A stretch of DNA of 64,000 bases from Paenibacillus shirakamiensis (GTDB taxonomy: Bacteria > Bacillota > Bacilli > Paenibacillales > Paenibacillaceae): assembly GCF_017874255.1 (NCBI RefSeq), contig NZ_JAGGLD010000001.1:372001-436000 (forward strand), given 5' to 3'. Below the pieces are notes generated by a model that saw only the letters and a program-made list of their open reading frames with translations, was not told where the DNA came from and did not search any database. The position numbers were made by a program, and so were the translations under genes. Shown piece by piece: positions 45,522-53,429 of the stretch. Positions within the stretch are counted from its first letter, which is position 1. Every line of letters starts with the position of its first letter.

Positions 45522-47291
45522 TTGAGTAAGCGTTCTTTAAATGGGACAGATTTCACCGCTATGGCTTTAGCCGGGGCGGCCAGGCTTCAACAGCATGCCG
45601 AACATGTCAATTCGTTGAATGTGTTCCCGGTACCTGATGGAGATACTGGAACGAACATGAATTTGACGATGACCGCAGGTGTAGGAGAGCTTTCTCGCAA
45701 TGGCAGTGGGGGAATTGGCAGCCGTGCAGGTGTTCTTTCTAAAGGTCTTCTGATGGGCGCACGGGGGAACTCTGGCGTAATTCTGTCACAACTGTTCCGT
45801 GGATTTAGCCGTTATTCTGCTACTTATGAGGAATTGAATACAGTTCAATTTGCCTCTGCTTTGCAGAGCGGAGTCGATACCGCTTACAAAGCGGTAGTTA
45901 AGCCTGTGGAAGGGACCATTCTTACTGTGGCAAAAGAAGCGGCGAAACATGCTGTTTATTTTGCACGTCGCACTACCGATGTCACCGAATTAATGACCGA
46001 AGTTTTATCCAAAGCTAAAGAGGCACTCGCCTACACACCTGAACAACTTCCTGTCCTAAAACAAGTCGGAGTAGTAGATTCGGGTGGACAAGGGCTTGTA
46101 TATATCTACGAAGGATTTTTAGAATACTTGCAAAATCAGACGGTAAGCGGATTCCAAGAAGCATCAAAGCAAACAGCTGCATCGCAGCCTTCAACTTCGG
46201 TATCCATAGAGAAGCCTCTGTTTGATCTACCTACATCAGCTCAATCCCGTCTAGATACGGAAGACATTGAGTTTTTGTATGATATGGAGTTCTTCATTAA
46301 TCGGCAGCTTGGGGATGCAAAAGGGACTGCCTTTGATGAGAATCAATTCCGCAAAAATCTCTCGGTGAATGGTGATTCCATCATTGTCATTGCGGATGAT
46401 GAAGTAATTAAGGTGCATGTTCATTCTAAATCACCGGGCGAAGTACTTAATCTAGCTCTTCGCTACGGGGAAATCACTCAAATTCATATTTTGAATATGC
46501 GTGAACAACATCGAGATTTGCTTACGGCAGGTATGGATATCGCCCCTGCGCCTGAGCTATTTGCTGATATTCCTGCAGAGAAGACGCGTGTGATTGAACC
46601 TGCTACGCTTCCAGCAGATGAACTGGCTCCTTATGGATTCATTGCTGTTGCATCAGGACAAGGGATTGCGGATATATTTACAAGCCTAGGAATTGATGTT
46701 GTATTATCTGGCGGTCAGACGATGAATCCAAGCACAGAAGATTTTGTAAAAGCTATTCACTCGATCTCTGCGCAGCATGTATTCGTCCTACCGAATAATT
46801 CGAATATTGTATTAGCAGCTCAGCAAGCTAAGGATCTCTTAGAGGGAGAGCGCAGTGTAACGGTTATTCCAAGTAAGAGTATTCCGCAGGGCATTGCAGC
46901 AGCTTTTGCCTTCCAAGAAGATGAGAGCTTATCCATTAATGAAGAGACAATGCTCGCTGCCATCGGTCATGTGAAGACAGGACAGGTTACCTATGCAGTG
47001 CGGGATACTCATTTTGATGATTTGGAGATTACAGCAGGTCATTATATTGGAATTGAGAATTCCAAGATTGTAGCGACGGAAGCGGGACTTTTGGATACAA
47101 GCAAAGCTCTACTTGAACAGATGTTGATTAACGGTGATGAGATTGTAACTGTGCTCACGGGCGAAGAAGCTAATCCTGAGGACACGTTGCTTCTATTGAA
47201 TTGGTTGAAGACCACGTATCCTCAAGCCGAAGTAGAGACCCATGAGGGCGGACAGCCTATTTATTATTATTTATTCGCTGTTGAAGCTTAA
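45522..47291 (+). CDS. fakA: Fatty acid kinase catalytic subunit FakA (DAK2 domain, YloV)
   Basis: This is a 589-residue protein with a TTG start. The N-terminal DAK2 domain (~1-205) carries the ATP/Mg motif NVFPVPDGDTGTNMNLTM, with Asp39 and Asp41, and a second RGNSGVILSQ segment. The middle is the FakA-specific domain (DIEFLYDMEFFI, VHVHSKSPGEVLN), and the C-terminal third resembles an EDD/DegV-like fold. FakA phosphorylates fatty acids bound to a FakB (DegV family) carrier, feeding PlsX/PlsY phospholipid synthesis. A DegV-family gene follows 29 bases later, giving a plausible complete kinase. Confidence 0.93.
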   Translation: MSKRSLNGTDFTAMALAGAARLQQHAEHVNSLNVFPVPDGDTGTNMNLTMTAGVGELSRNGSGGIGSRAGVLSKGLLMGARGNSGVILSQLFRGFSRYSATYEELNTVQFASALQSGVDTAYKAVVKPVEGTILTVAKEAAKHAVYFARRTTDVTELMTEVLSKAKEALAYTPEQLPVLKQVGVVDSGGQGLVYIYEGFLEYLQNQTVSGFQEASKQTAASQPSTSVSIEKPLFDLPTSAQSRLDTEDIEFLYDMEFFINRQLGDAKGTAFDENQFRKNLSVNGDSIIVIADDEVIKVHVHSKSPGEVLNLALRYGEITQIHILNMREQHRDLLTAGMDIAPAPELFADIPAEKTRVIEPATLPADELAPYGFIAVASGQGIADIFTSLGIDVVLSGGQTMNPSTEDFVKAIHSISAQHVFVLPNNSNIVLAAQQAKDLLEGERSVTVIPSKSIPQGIAAAFAFQEDESLSINEETMLAAIGHVKTGQVTYAVRDTHFDDLEITAGHYIGIENSKIVATEAGLLDTSKALLEQMLINGDEIVTVLTGEEANPEDTLLLLNWLKTTYPQAEVETHEGGQPIYYYLFAVEA

Positions 47292-47320
47292 GGGAAACGG
47301 TAGAACGGAGGATTGCTTTA

Positions 47321-48190
47321 ATGAGTCATATTGTTATTGTTACCGACAGTACGGCGGATATTCCGCAAAAGACCGCTCTGGAATATGGAATTCATGTCAT
47401 TCCGATGACGGTAACTTTTAAGGATCGTTCTTACGTAGAAGGGGTAGACATTACTCCGACCCAGTTCTATGAACGTCTTACCGAGTCCTCAGAGTTGCCT
47501 ACTACCTCTCAAACTTCACCAGCTCAGTATGTAGAAGTGTATCGTAATTTGTTACAAGAATATCCAGGTGCATCGATCATCTCGATTCACATCTCATCTG
47601 GGATGAGTGGAACTTATCAATCTGCGATGCTGGCTAAGGCGATGCTTGAAGAAGAAGAGGGTATTCAGGCTGATATTACGCCGATTGACTCTCGCTGTGC
47701 ATCCTATGGATTTGGTCTTCAGGTTGTAGCAGCTGCGAGACTTGCTAAGCGTGGAGCCTCCGTGCAGGAGATTGTAGATGAGGTAGAGCGACTGAGACAA
47801 GTGCGCAGGCTATATTTCTTGGTAGATACGTTAGAATACTTACAAAAAGGTGGTAGAATTCGCAGAGGATCTGCCATCATAGGTACGGTACTTAATATTA
47901 AACCCATCCTTTCTGTAGATGATGAGGGGGTTATTTATCCAGTAGACAAGGCCAGAGGCCGTAAAAAAGCAGTAGCTCGAATTGTAGAGCTATTTCAGCA
48001 TGATTTTGCGGATCATAAGGATCTTAATATTGCGGTGTGCGATGGGGTGAACCCTGAGACAGCAGAAGAAGTCATTGAGGAAATGTCCAAACACTTCAAG
48101 CTTCATGAAGTGGTACGTACCGATATTGGCGCTGTTGTGGGAACTCATGTTGGACCGGGTATAGTATCTGTATTCGTCTGGCCTGCTTAA
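47321..48190 (+). CDS. DegV family fatty-acid-binding protein (FakB-like)
   Basis: This 289-residue protein has the DegV layout: IVTDSTADIP at the start, the TSQTSPAQYVEVY segment, HISSGMSGTYQSA (lipid carboxylate-binding Ser loop), DSRCASYGFGLQV and LQKGGRIRRGSAIIG near 185. FakB proteins hold a fatty acid for phosphorylation by FakA, encoded directly upstream. Chain preference is not readable from sequence. ACGGAGGA gives a good ribosome site. recG follows after 16 bases, so fakA, degV and recG likely share a transcript. Confidence 0.92.
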   Translation: MSHIVIVTDSTADIPQKTALEYGIHVIPMTVTFKDRSYVEGVDITPTQFYERLTESSELPTTSQTSPAQYVEVYRNLLQEYPGASIISIHISSGMSGTYQSAMLAKAMLEEEEGIQADITPIDSRCASYGFGLQVVAAARLAKRGASVQEIVDEVERLRQVRRLYFLVDTLEYLQKGGRIRRGSAIIGTVLNIKPILSVDDEGVIYPVDKARGRKKAVARIVELFQHDFADHKDLNIAVCDGVNPETAEEVIEEMSKHFKLHEVVRTDIGAVVGTHVGPGIVSVFVWPA

Positions 48191-48206
48191 AAGCGAGGGA
48201 TAGCAG

Positions 48207-50252
48207 ATGGAAATTCATAGCATTTCGATTCGACAGGTCAGCGGCGTGAGTGCCCTCAAAGAAGAGGAGCTTCACGCCTTTGGCGTCTTTACTGTGCAGG
48301 ACTTATTAGAATATTATCCATTTCGATACGAAGATTATCGATTACGTTCTCTTAGTGAAGTGAAGGATGGCGAGAAGGTAACAGTTCAGGCTAAGATTAT
48401 GGGTCTGCCCGTTCTTCAGCGTTATGGCAAGAAGTCGAGGCTGACCTGTAAAGTGATGGCCGATGATTGGATGTTCACAGCTACGTGGTTCAACCGTCAT
48501 TTTCTTAAAGATCAGCTCACGCCTGCACGCGAAATTACATTGACGGGCAAATGGGATCTACGTCGTTCACAGATGACTGTAACGGACTCCGAATTCCCAG
48601 ACAAGGGAACGCTGCGTAGTGGAAGCTTGCAACCAGTCTACTCCGTAGGGGGCAATATTACGCAAGCTTGGATGCGCAAAACTATTGGACAAGCTCTTAA
48701 GCAGTATGGGGAGATGATTCCAGAAATTTTGCCGCAGGACGTGGTACGCAAGTATGATTTAATGCCCCGCAAACATGCAATATTACGTATTCACCAGCCT
48801 CAGGATAGCGAAGAAGGGCAGCTTGCGCGTAAACGGATGGTGTATGAGGAATTATTTTTATTCCAGCTCAAGCTTCAAGCCTATCGAGCTATGAATCATG
48901 ATCGCATGGATGGGGTTGTCCATGAAGTCGAGAATGCTACGGTACGGGAGTTCGTCCGAAGTCTTCCGTTTGAGCTTACAGACGCCCAGAAGAAAGTGGA
49001 GCTAGAGATCTTAAAAGATATGCGTTCTCCCTTTTGTATGAATCGATTGCTACAAGGGGATGTGGGTTCTGGCAAAACTGTAATTGCGGCCATTGCGCTG
49101 TATGCGGCGGTAAAATCAGGCTGTCAGGGTGCGTTCATGGTACCTACGGAGATTCTAGCCGAGCAGCATATGCGATCGCTCACTAAGCTGTTCGAGCCTT
49201 TCGGTCTTAAGGTGGGCCTGCTTACAGGGAGTGTGACAGGTCGTAGACGCAAGGATCTGCTGGCTTCACTACAAATGGGACTTATTGATGTACTTGTAGG
49301 TACGCATGCATTAATTCAAGAAGAAGTATATTTCCGCAAGCTTAGCCTTGTCGTTACCGATGAACAGCATCGGTTCGGCGTGAACCAGCGGAGTGTGCTC
49401 CGCCGTAAGGGCTTTAATCCCGATGTACTTACGATGACAGCGACCCCTATCCCGCGTACCCTTGCAATTACAGCGTTCGGAGATATGGATGTATCCACGT
49501 TGTCTGAGCGTCCCAAAGGACGTATACCTATCTCCTCTTATTGGGTCAAACACAGCATGATGGATCGGGTTATGGGATTCATTGCGCGTGAAATTGGTCA
49601 AGGCCGGCAGGCATACTTGATTTGCCCCTTAATTGAGGAATCGGACAAGCTGGATGTTCAGAATGCCATTGATCTGTATGTCTCGATGTCTCAGGCCTTT
49701 CCAGATATTAAAGTAGGGCTGCTCCACGGGCGAATGTCTTCGCCCGAGAAAGAAGAGGTCATGCGTGACTTCTATGCGAGTGAAGTCCAGCTCCTCGTCT
49801 CCACGACCGTCGTAGAGGTCGGGGTCGATGTCCCGAATGCGACGCTGATGATTATTATGGATGCCGATCGATTCGGCTTATCTCAGCTCCATCAGCTTCG
49901 CGGGCGGGTGGGCCGCGGGGAGCACGCTTCGTACTGCGTGCTCATTGCAGATCCGAAGTCGGAGGTAGGGCAGGAGCGTATGAAGGTCATGACCGACACG
50001 GACGACGGCTTCGAAGTAGCTCGGCGGGACCTGGAGCTTCGCGGTCCCGGGGATTTCTTCGGCACTAAGCAGAGCGGCGTGCCGGAGTTTAGAATCGCGG
50101 ACATGGTGAGCGATTTTGCGGTACTGGAGACGGCGAGGGAGGATGCCGTCGCCTTGGTAGGCGACTCAGCCTTCTGGACGTCGCCGGTGTATAGTCCGCT
50201 GCGGCAGTATTTGCAGCGGGAGCAGATTTTGCAAGGCGAGCTGATTGATTAG
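48207..50252 (+). CDS. recG: ATP-dependent DNA helicase RecG
   Basis: This 681-residue fork-remodelling helicase has an N-terminal wedge/OB domain (~60-160) for the branch point. Helicase domain 1 has Walker A LLQGDVGSGKTVIA, DEQH in VVTDEQHRFGVNQR, and TATPIPRTLAITAFGDMD. Helicase domain 2 has LRGRVGRGEHASYC (motif VI), then the C-terminal GxG-type PGDFFGTKQSGVPEF hook. It moves stalled forks back and processes recombination intermediates. The last ~400 bases are unusually GC-rich for this region (40 of 60 bases at 49861, 38 of 60 at 50041, against 18 of 60 at 48301). A strong terminator ends the unit. Confidence 0.96.
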   Translation: MEIHSISIRQVSGVSALKEEELHAFGVFTVQDLLEYYPFRYEDYRLRSLSEVKDGEKVTVQAKIMGLPVLQRYGKKSRLTCKVMADDWMFTATWFNRHFLKDQLTPAREITLTGKWDLRRSQMTVTDSEFPDKGTLRSGSLQPVYSVGGNITQAWMRKTIGQALKQYGEMIPEILPQDVVRKYDLMPRKHAILRIHQPQDSEEGQLARKRMVYEELFLFQLKLQAYRAMNHDRMDGVVHEVENATVREFVRSLPFELTDAQKKVELEILKDMRSPFCMNRLLQGDVGSGKTVIAAIALYAAVKSGCQGAFMVPTEILAEQHMRSLTKLFEPFGLKVGLLTGSVTGRRRKDLLASLQMGLIDVLVGTHALIQEEVYFRKLSLVVTDEQHRFGVNQRSVLRRKGFNPDVLTMTATPIPRTLAITAFGDMDVSTLSERPKGRIPISSYWVKHSMMDRVMGFIAREIGQGRQAYLICPLIEESDKLDVQNAIDLYVSMSQAFPDIKVGLLHGRMSSPEKEEVMRDFYASEVQLLVSTTVVEVGVDVPNATLMIIMDADRFGLSQLHQLRGRVGRGEHASYCVLIADPKSEVGQERMKVMTDTDDGFEVARRDLELRGPGDFFGTKQSGVPEFRIADMVSDFAVLETAREDAVALVGDSAFWTSPVYSPLRQYLQREQILQGELID

Positions 50253-50265
50253 AGGCGAGCGTAGG

Positions 50266-50295
50266 AAAGCCCCCGAGGAATTTCGGGGGCTTTTG
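50266..50295 (+). terminator. Rho-independent terminator after recG
   Basis: AAAGCCCCCGA pairs with TTCGGGGGCTTT over a 4-nt loop, then TTTT. The stem is very GC-rich. Confidence 0.93.
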
Positions 50296-50414
50296 TCTTG
50301 AGAACACTGTACACACAGATCTATTAATTTCTTACGTTTTGAAATCAGGCTAGGCATGATTAGCCTTCCTCCCATCATATATTTAGACGTGAGAGAGGGA
50401 GGTGAGAAGTAGCC

Positions 50415-50702
50415 TTGAATTATCGACAGTTCGGGATAAGCGAGCAATTGGTAGAACGTATTAAGCTCAAGCTGAAGAACAAATCTGTGAAGGATCGTGT
50501 AAAAAAACTAGTGGAGGGCCTCTCTAAAGCTGATTTGCAGGACCCTTCCAAGGTGCAACGACTGGTCAAATCATCATCTACTATTCTTAGTGAGAAGCTC
50601 ACGGGCGCGCAGGAGCAACAGCTTGTACAGTTTGTTGTAGCGCAGAAGATAGATCCTAAGAATACGCTACATCTGCTCAAACTGTGGGGAATGTTCCGAT
50701 AA
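50415..50702 (+). CDS. Stage VI sporulation protein F-like protein
   Basis: This 95-residue helical protein starts with TTG at 50415, behind GAGGGAGGTGAG. The central LSKADLQDPSKVQRLVKSSSTILSEKLTGAQEQQLVQFV and the end IDPKNTLHLLKLW match the SpoVIF family pattern (VNQVAHLANKPVSKELEEQLV in B. subtilis, from memory). SpoVIF is needed for proper spore-coat assembly with GerE. The N-terminal 35 residues are more basic than in B. subtilis. It is monocistronic with a terminator directly behind, which fits a late mother-cell gene. Confidence 0.72.
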   Translation: MNYRQFGISEQLVERIKLKLKNKSVKDRVKKLVEGLSKADLQDPSKVQRLVKSSSTILSEKLTGAQEQQLVQFVVAQKIDPKNTLHLLKLWGMFR

Positions 50703-50730
50703 GGGGCACGGACAGAGTTTGCTTTATCAA

Positions 50731-50762
50731 GAAAGCTTGCCTTTACGGCAGGCTTCTTTTGG
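50731..50762 (+). terminator. Terminator after the SpoVIF-like gene
   Basis: AGAAAGCTTGCC pairs with GGCAGGCTTCTTT with one mismatch and a 5-nt loop; the T run is built into the stem end. Confidence 0.8.
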
Positions 50763-50857
50763 CATATACAGGCTTGTTTAGGCTTGCTATTTAAAGGAGA
50801 GTGAAGTATTGTACTTTTATATCGACGTAATAGTAGGTCTATACTAGGAGGATTCAT

Positions 50858-51484
50858 GTGACCCCACGTACACGTGAGCAAAATGAACAGATTAGAAATC
50901 AGCGGATGAGTGAGATTATCAAGGCCGCAGCGGATTCCTATATAACAAAAGGTATTCGGATGGAGATCCGTGATGTCGCTCAGCAAGCTTCTTTGGGCTA
51001 TGGGACAGTATATCATTATTATCCGCACAAATTTGAACTGTTGGAGGATGCTTGTCGGCAGGGATTTACGGATGCGCAAGAGATGATTACGCCTATACTC
51101 ACTGCTACAACTGAAAATTCATATGATAAGCTAAAACTATATTGTACAGGTTTATTTCAGGCCTGGCCCGAACATTCGGTCATGTTTTTAAGTTTTAAAT
51201 GCGCCTGCGAGGGATTTCATGAGCTTCCATCTAATGCATCGTCTCGGCTTAACGATGAATTTAGCAACCAAATTATACAACCTTTAGTCCAGGTCATCGG
51301 ATTATTAACAGAAGCAGATCTGGCGGAGCAGGTTGCCCGTCTTCTTATTGGGGCGCTCGTAGGTTGCTATACGGTTACTCAATGTACGAAGAATAAAGAC
51401 CAGCGTGTAATATCTCAGCAAAGCGAGCAGGCTATTGTGGATATTCTACTTGCACAGTTCAAACCAAAAGAGGAGCGTTCCTAG
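50858..51484 (+). CDS. TetR-family transcriptional regulator
   Basis: This 208-residue protein starts with GTG at 50858 behind AGGAGG. The N-terminal helix-turn-helix (about 17-62) reads IIKAAADSYITKGIRMEIRDVAQQASLGYGTVYHYYPHKFELL, a standard TetR DNA-binding head. The rest is the variable all-helical ligand domain with four Cys, including FKCACEG. Its stop overlaps the start of the methionine aminopeptidase gene by one base, so the two are co-translated. The ligand and operator are not visible. TetR genes normally control an adjacent gene or their own operon, so regulation of the aminopeptidase is a simple inference. Confidence 0.88.
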   Translation: MTPRTREQNEQIRNQRMSEIIKAAADSYITKGIRMEIRDVAQQASLGYGTVYHYYPHKFELLEDACRQGFTDAQEMITPILTATTENSYDKLKLYCTGLFQAWPEHSVMFLSFKCACEGFHELPSNASSRLNDEFSNQIIQPLVQVIGLLTEADLAEQVARLLIGALVGCYTVTQCTKNKDQRVISQQSEQAIVDILLAQFKPKEERS

Positions 51485-52230
51485 TGATTACACTGAAATC
51501 GAGACAAGAAATTGAGGATATGAAGACGGCAAATGATATTGTAGCCGACTGTCATCGGCAGATTGCTAAGTTTATTGCACCAGGCATTACTACACTAGAA
51601 ATCAATGACTTTGTAGCTAAGCATATTATCAAACTGGGGGGAAAACAATTTACTAAGGGGTATAATGGGTATCCCGCAGAAACCTGTGCTTCCGTTAATG
51701 ATGTTATTGCCCATGGCTTCCCAGATAGAACTCCTCTAAAAGTCGGAGATATTGCCAAAATTGATATTGTGGCTGAATATGGTGGATGGTTCGGGGATTC
51801 TGCATGGTGTTATGCTATTGGAGAGATTAGTGATGCAGCGAAGCATTTGATGCAAACTACGAAGGATTGCCTATATCTCGGCATTCAGCAAGCTGTGGAT
51901 GGCAATAGACTCGGTGACGTAACCTCAGCCATTCAGCAGCATGCAGAGAAGAACGGATTCTCTGTTGTTCGGGATTTACTCGGACATGGAATCGGTCGTT
52001 CTCTTCATGAAGAGCCCACCTACGAACATGTAGGCACTGCGGGAAAAGGAGTTCGGCTAAAAGAAGGTATGGTATTCACAATTGAACCCATGATTAATGA
52101 GGGGACCTACTCAATTTCCATCGATGAAGATGGGTGGACAGCACGTACAACGGATGGGAAGCTTTCTGCTCAATATGAACATACCATTGCTATTACAGCC
52201 GACGGGCCTTTAATCCTTACAGAGCAGTAA
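51484..52230 (+). CDS. map: Type I methionine aminopeptidase
   Basis: This 248-residue enzyme removes the initiator methionine. All five metal ligands are present: Asp94 and Asp105 (KIDIVAEYGGWFGDSAW), His168 (LLGHGIGRSLHEEP), Glu201 (TIEPM) and Glu232 (YEHTI), plus His77 in the substrate pocket (DVIAHGFPD). GTG start one base inside the TetR stop, with GAGGAG upstream. Bacilli usually keep another map in the ribosomal protein operon, so this is probably a second copy. Its tie to a TetR gene suggests conditional expression, unlike the housekeeping copy. Confidence 0.94.
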   Translation: MITLKSRQEIEDMKTANDIVADCHRQIAKFIAPGITTLEINDFVAKHIIKLGGKQFTKGYNGYPAETCASVNDVIAHGFPDRTPLKVGDIAKIDIVAEYGGWFGDSAWCYAIGEISDAAKHLMQTTKDCLYLGIQQAVDGNRLGDVTSAIQQHAEKNGFSVVRDLLGHGIGRSLHEEPTYEHVGTAGKGVRLKEGMVFTIEPMINEGTYSISIDEDGWTARTTDGKLSAQYEHTIAITADGPLILTEQ

Positions 52231-52281
52231 ATTCTGCATTCTCGAGCTAACCTAACTTCCGCACATTCCAGTAATAACCTG

Positions 52282-52310
52282 TTGTCAAAATGAATAGTAG
52301 TTCTTATGAT
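52282..52310 (+). promoter_or_regulatory. SigA-type promoter for the 127-residue gene
   Basis: TTGTCA (52282-52287) and TATGAT (52305-52310), each five of six consensus matches, are separated by exactly 17 bases. A LexA-like box lies just downstream. Confidence 0.7.
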
Positions 52311-52320
52311 GGCTATGATA

Positions 52321-52334
52321 AGAACAAATGTTCT
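52321..52334. promoter_or_regulatory. LexA (DinR) SOS box candidate
   Basis: AGAACAAATGTTCT is a 14-base match to the Gram-positive SOS consensus CGAAC-RNRY-GTTCG. The core GAACRNRYGTTC is perfect, and only the outer bases differ. It covers about +4 to +17 of the promoter at 52282-52310, a position that would block transcription. Confidence 0.68.
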
Positions 52335-52410
52335 GATTGCGGGTGAGCTGAATGAATAGTAAAGGTAAGCACTTTGGTAAGGTAACAATTCAAGCTAGGC
52401 TGGACACATT

Positions 52411-52794
52411 ATGAAGACCATTCCTTTGCAGACTCAGGCGGAAGCTGAATGGGTCAAAGAGTATCTTCTTCTCCCGCTTCTCTTAGATATTTTGGAGCGG
52501 GATATTGTTCATATTTCTGAAGATACAGGGTTGTTCAAATTTCCTCAAATTTATATTCTTATGCTACATGACATTCAGAGACAAGTGATGCTAGATCTTA
52601 CTACAGTTCGAAGACAATTACGTCAGAATGGACTAAAGGTATATGAGCAACACCGAACAGCTCTTGGCTTAGAAGCTTCTTATCTATGTCGCGGTTATGA
52701 GCATTCGTTCTCTATATTGTGGGGACTTGTTAAGGCTAATTTAGAGGAGCGGCTTTGTGGTTATATGGGAATTGATATTTCAGCACAACACTAA
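52411..52794 (+). CDS. Conserved-type hypothetical protein, 127 residues, possible SOS gene
   Basis: This gene starts at the ATG at 52411; the ribosome site is weak (AGGCTGGA). I do not recognise a characterised family. The product looks soluble and all-helical: EWVKEYLLLPLLLDILERDI, VMLDLTTVRRQLRQNGLKVYEQHRT and LEASYLCRGYEHSFSILWGLVKANLEERLCGYM. It has no signal peptide, HTH, LysM or membrane segment. It lies behind a promoter carrying a LexA-like box and two genes before a Y-family polymerase with its own box, so a DNA-damage role is possible. It lacks the LysM/membrane pattern of the division inhibitor YneA and does not resemble YolD. Confidence 0.65.
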   Translation: MKTIPLQTQAEAEWVKEYLLLPLLLDILERDIVHISEDTGLFKFPQIYILMLHDIQRQVMLDLTTVRRQLRQNGLKVYEQHRTALGLEASYLCRGYEHSFSILWGLVKANLEERLCGYMGIDISAQH

Positions 52795-52837
52795 AGAAGA
52801 AATGTGGCAACTTTGATGAAAATCATTCAAATTTCAC

Positions 52838-53245
52838 ATGATTTCTGGTGTGGTTGTAGGTCTGTTGGTAGGGATGATGAGTGGTGTACTGTTTGCTGAG
52901 TTGGCTGGATTAAATAGACGATTGATTATGTCCGTTTTGCCGAAATCCATTACTACACCCGTAGCGATGCAGATTGCATCGGGATTAGGAGGATTCCCAT
53001 CAATGACGGCGGTTGGTAGCGGGATTTACTTGGCCATTATAGGCCCTTCCATCTTACATAGGTTTGGAATTCACAGTAATTTGGGTAAGGGTGTGGCACT
53101 AGGAAGTGCCTCTCATGCTCTAGGGATTTTTAAGGCTTATGAGTTTGGGGAACTCAATGTCTCCATGGGTTCTGCTTCCATGACTTTGAGTGCTGTACTA
53201 GGATCTTTTATCGGGCCTTTGGTAGTGGTATGGCTTCACATTTGA
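52838..53245 (+). pseudogene. Truncated LrgB/CidB-family membrane protein remnant
   Basis: The 135-residue frame matches only the C-terminal half of LrgB: SVLPKSITTPVAMQIASGLGGFPSMTAVGSGI and GKGVALGSASHALGIFKAYEFGE are the family signature segments. Family members are about 225-230 residues, so the first three or so membrane helices are missing. A TGA lies in frame about 20 bases before the first ATG, the other frames upstream do not hold the missing part, and no ribosome site precedes the ATG. No lrgA/cidA is nearby. LrgB proteins act with LrgA in murein-hydrolase control and metabolite transport. The remnant is best read as a decayed gene, though a functional short form cannot be excluded. 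Confidence 0.72.
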
Positions 53246-53270
53246 TGTGATTCTAATCGTCTTATGTTGG

Positions 53271-53299
53271 AGACAAAGGAACAGTTCCTTTGTCTTTTT
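53271..53299 (+). terminator. Rho-independent terminator after the lrgB remnant
   Basis: GACAAAGGAAC pairs perfectly with GTTCCTTTGTC over a 1-nt apex, followed by five T residues. Confidence 0.88.
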
Positions 53300-53373
53300 G
53301 CTATAGGTTATTTAGGAGCTACTCCCATAAATTCTCTGGTATATAGAACGGCATTGTAGTATATAATAAAATA

Positions 53374-53387
53374 AGAATGTATGTTCG
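53374..53387. promoter_or_regulatory. LexA (DinR) SOS box candidate before the Y-family polymerase
   Basis: AGAATGTATGTTCG matches CGAACRNRYGTTCG at 12 of 14 positions. It lies 43 bases before the polymerase start, where SOS boxes stand in B. subtilis uvrX-type genes. Confidence 0.62.
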
Positions 53388-53429
53388 TATTATAGGCATC
53401 GTAGAATAAGTAGGGGAGGCGAGGAAAAG

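Noticed and set aside
50809-50845. Promoter for the TetR gene (TTGTAC and TATACT)
   Set aside because: The hexamers are 25 bases apart, too far for a SigA promoter.
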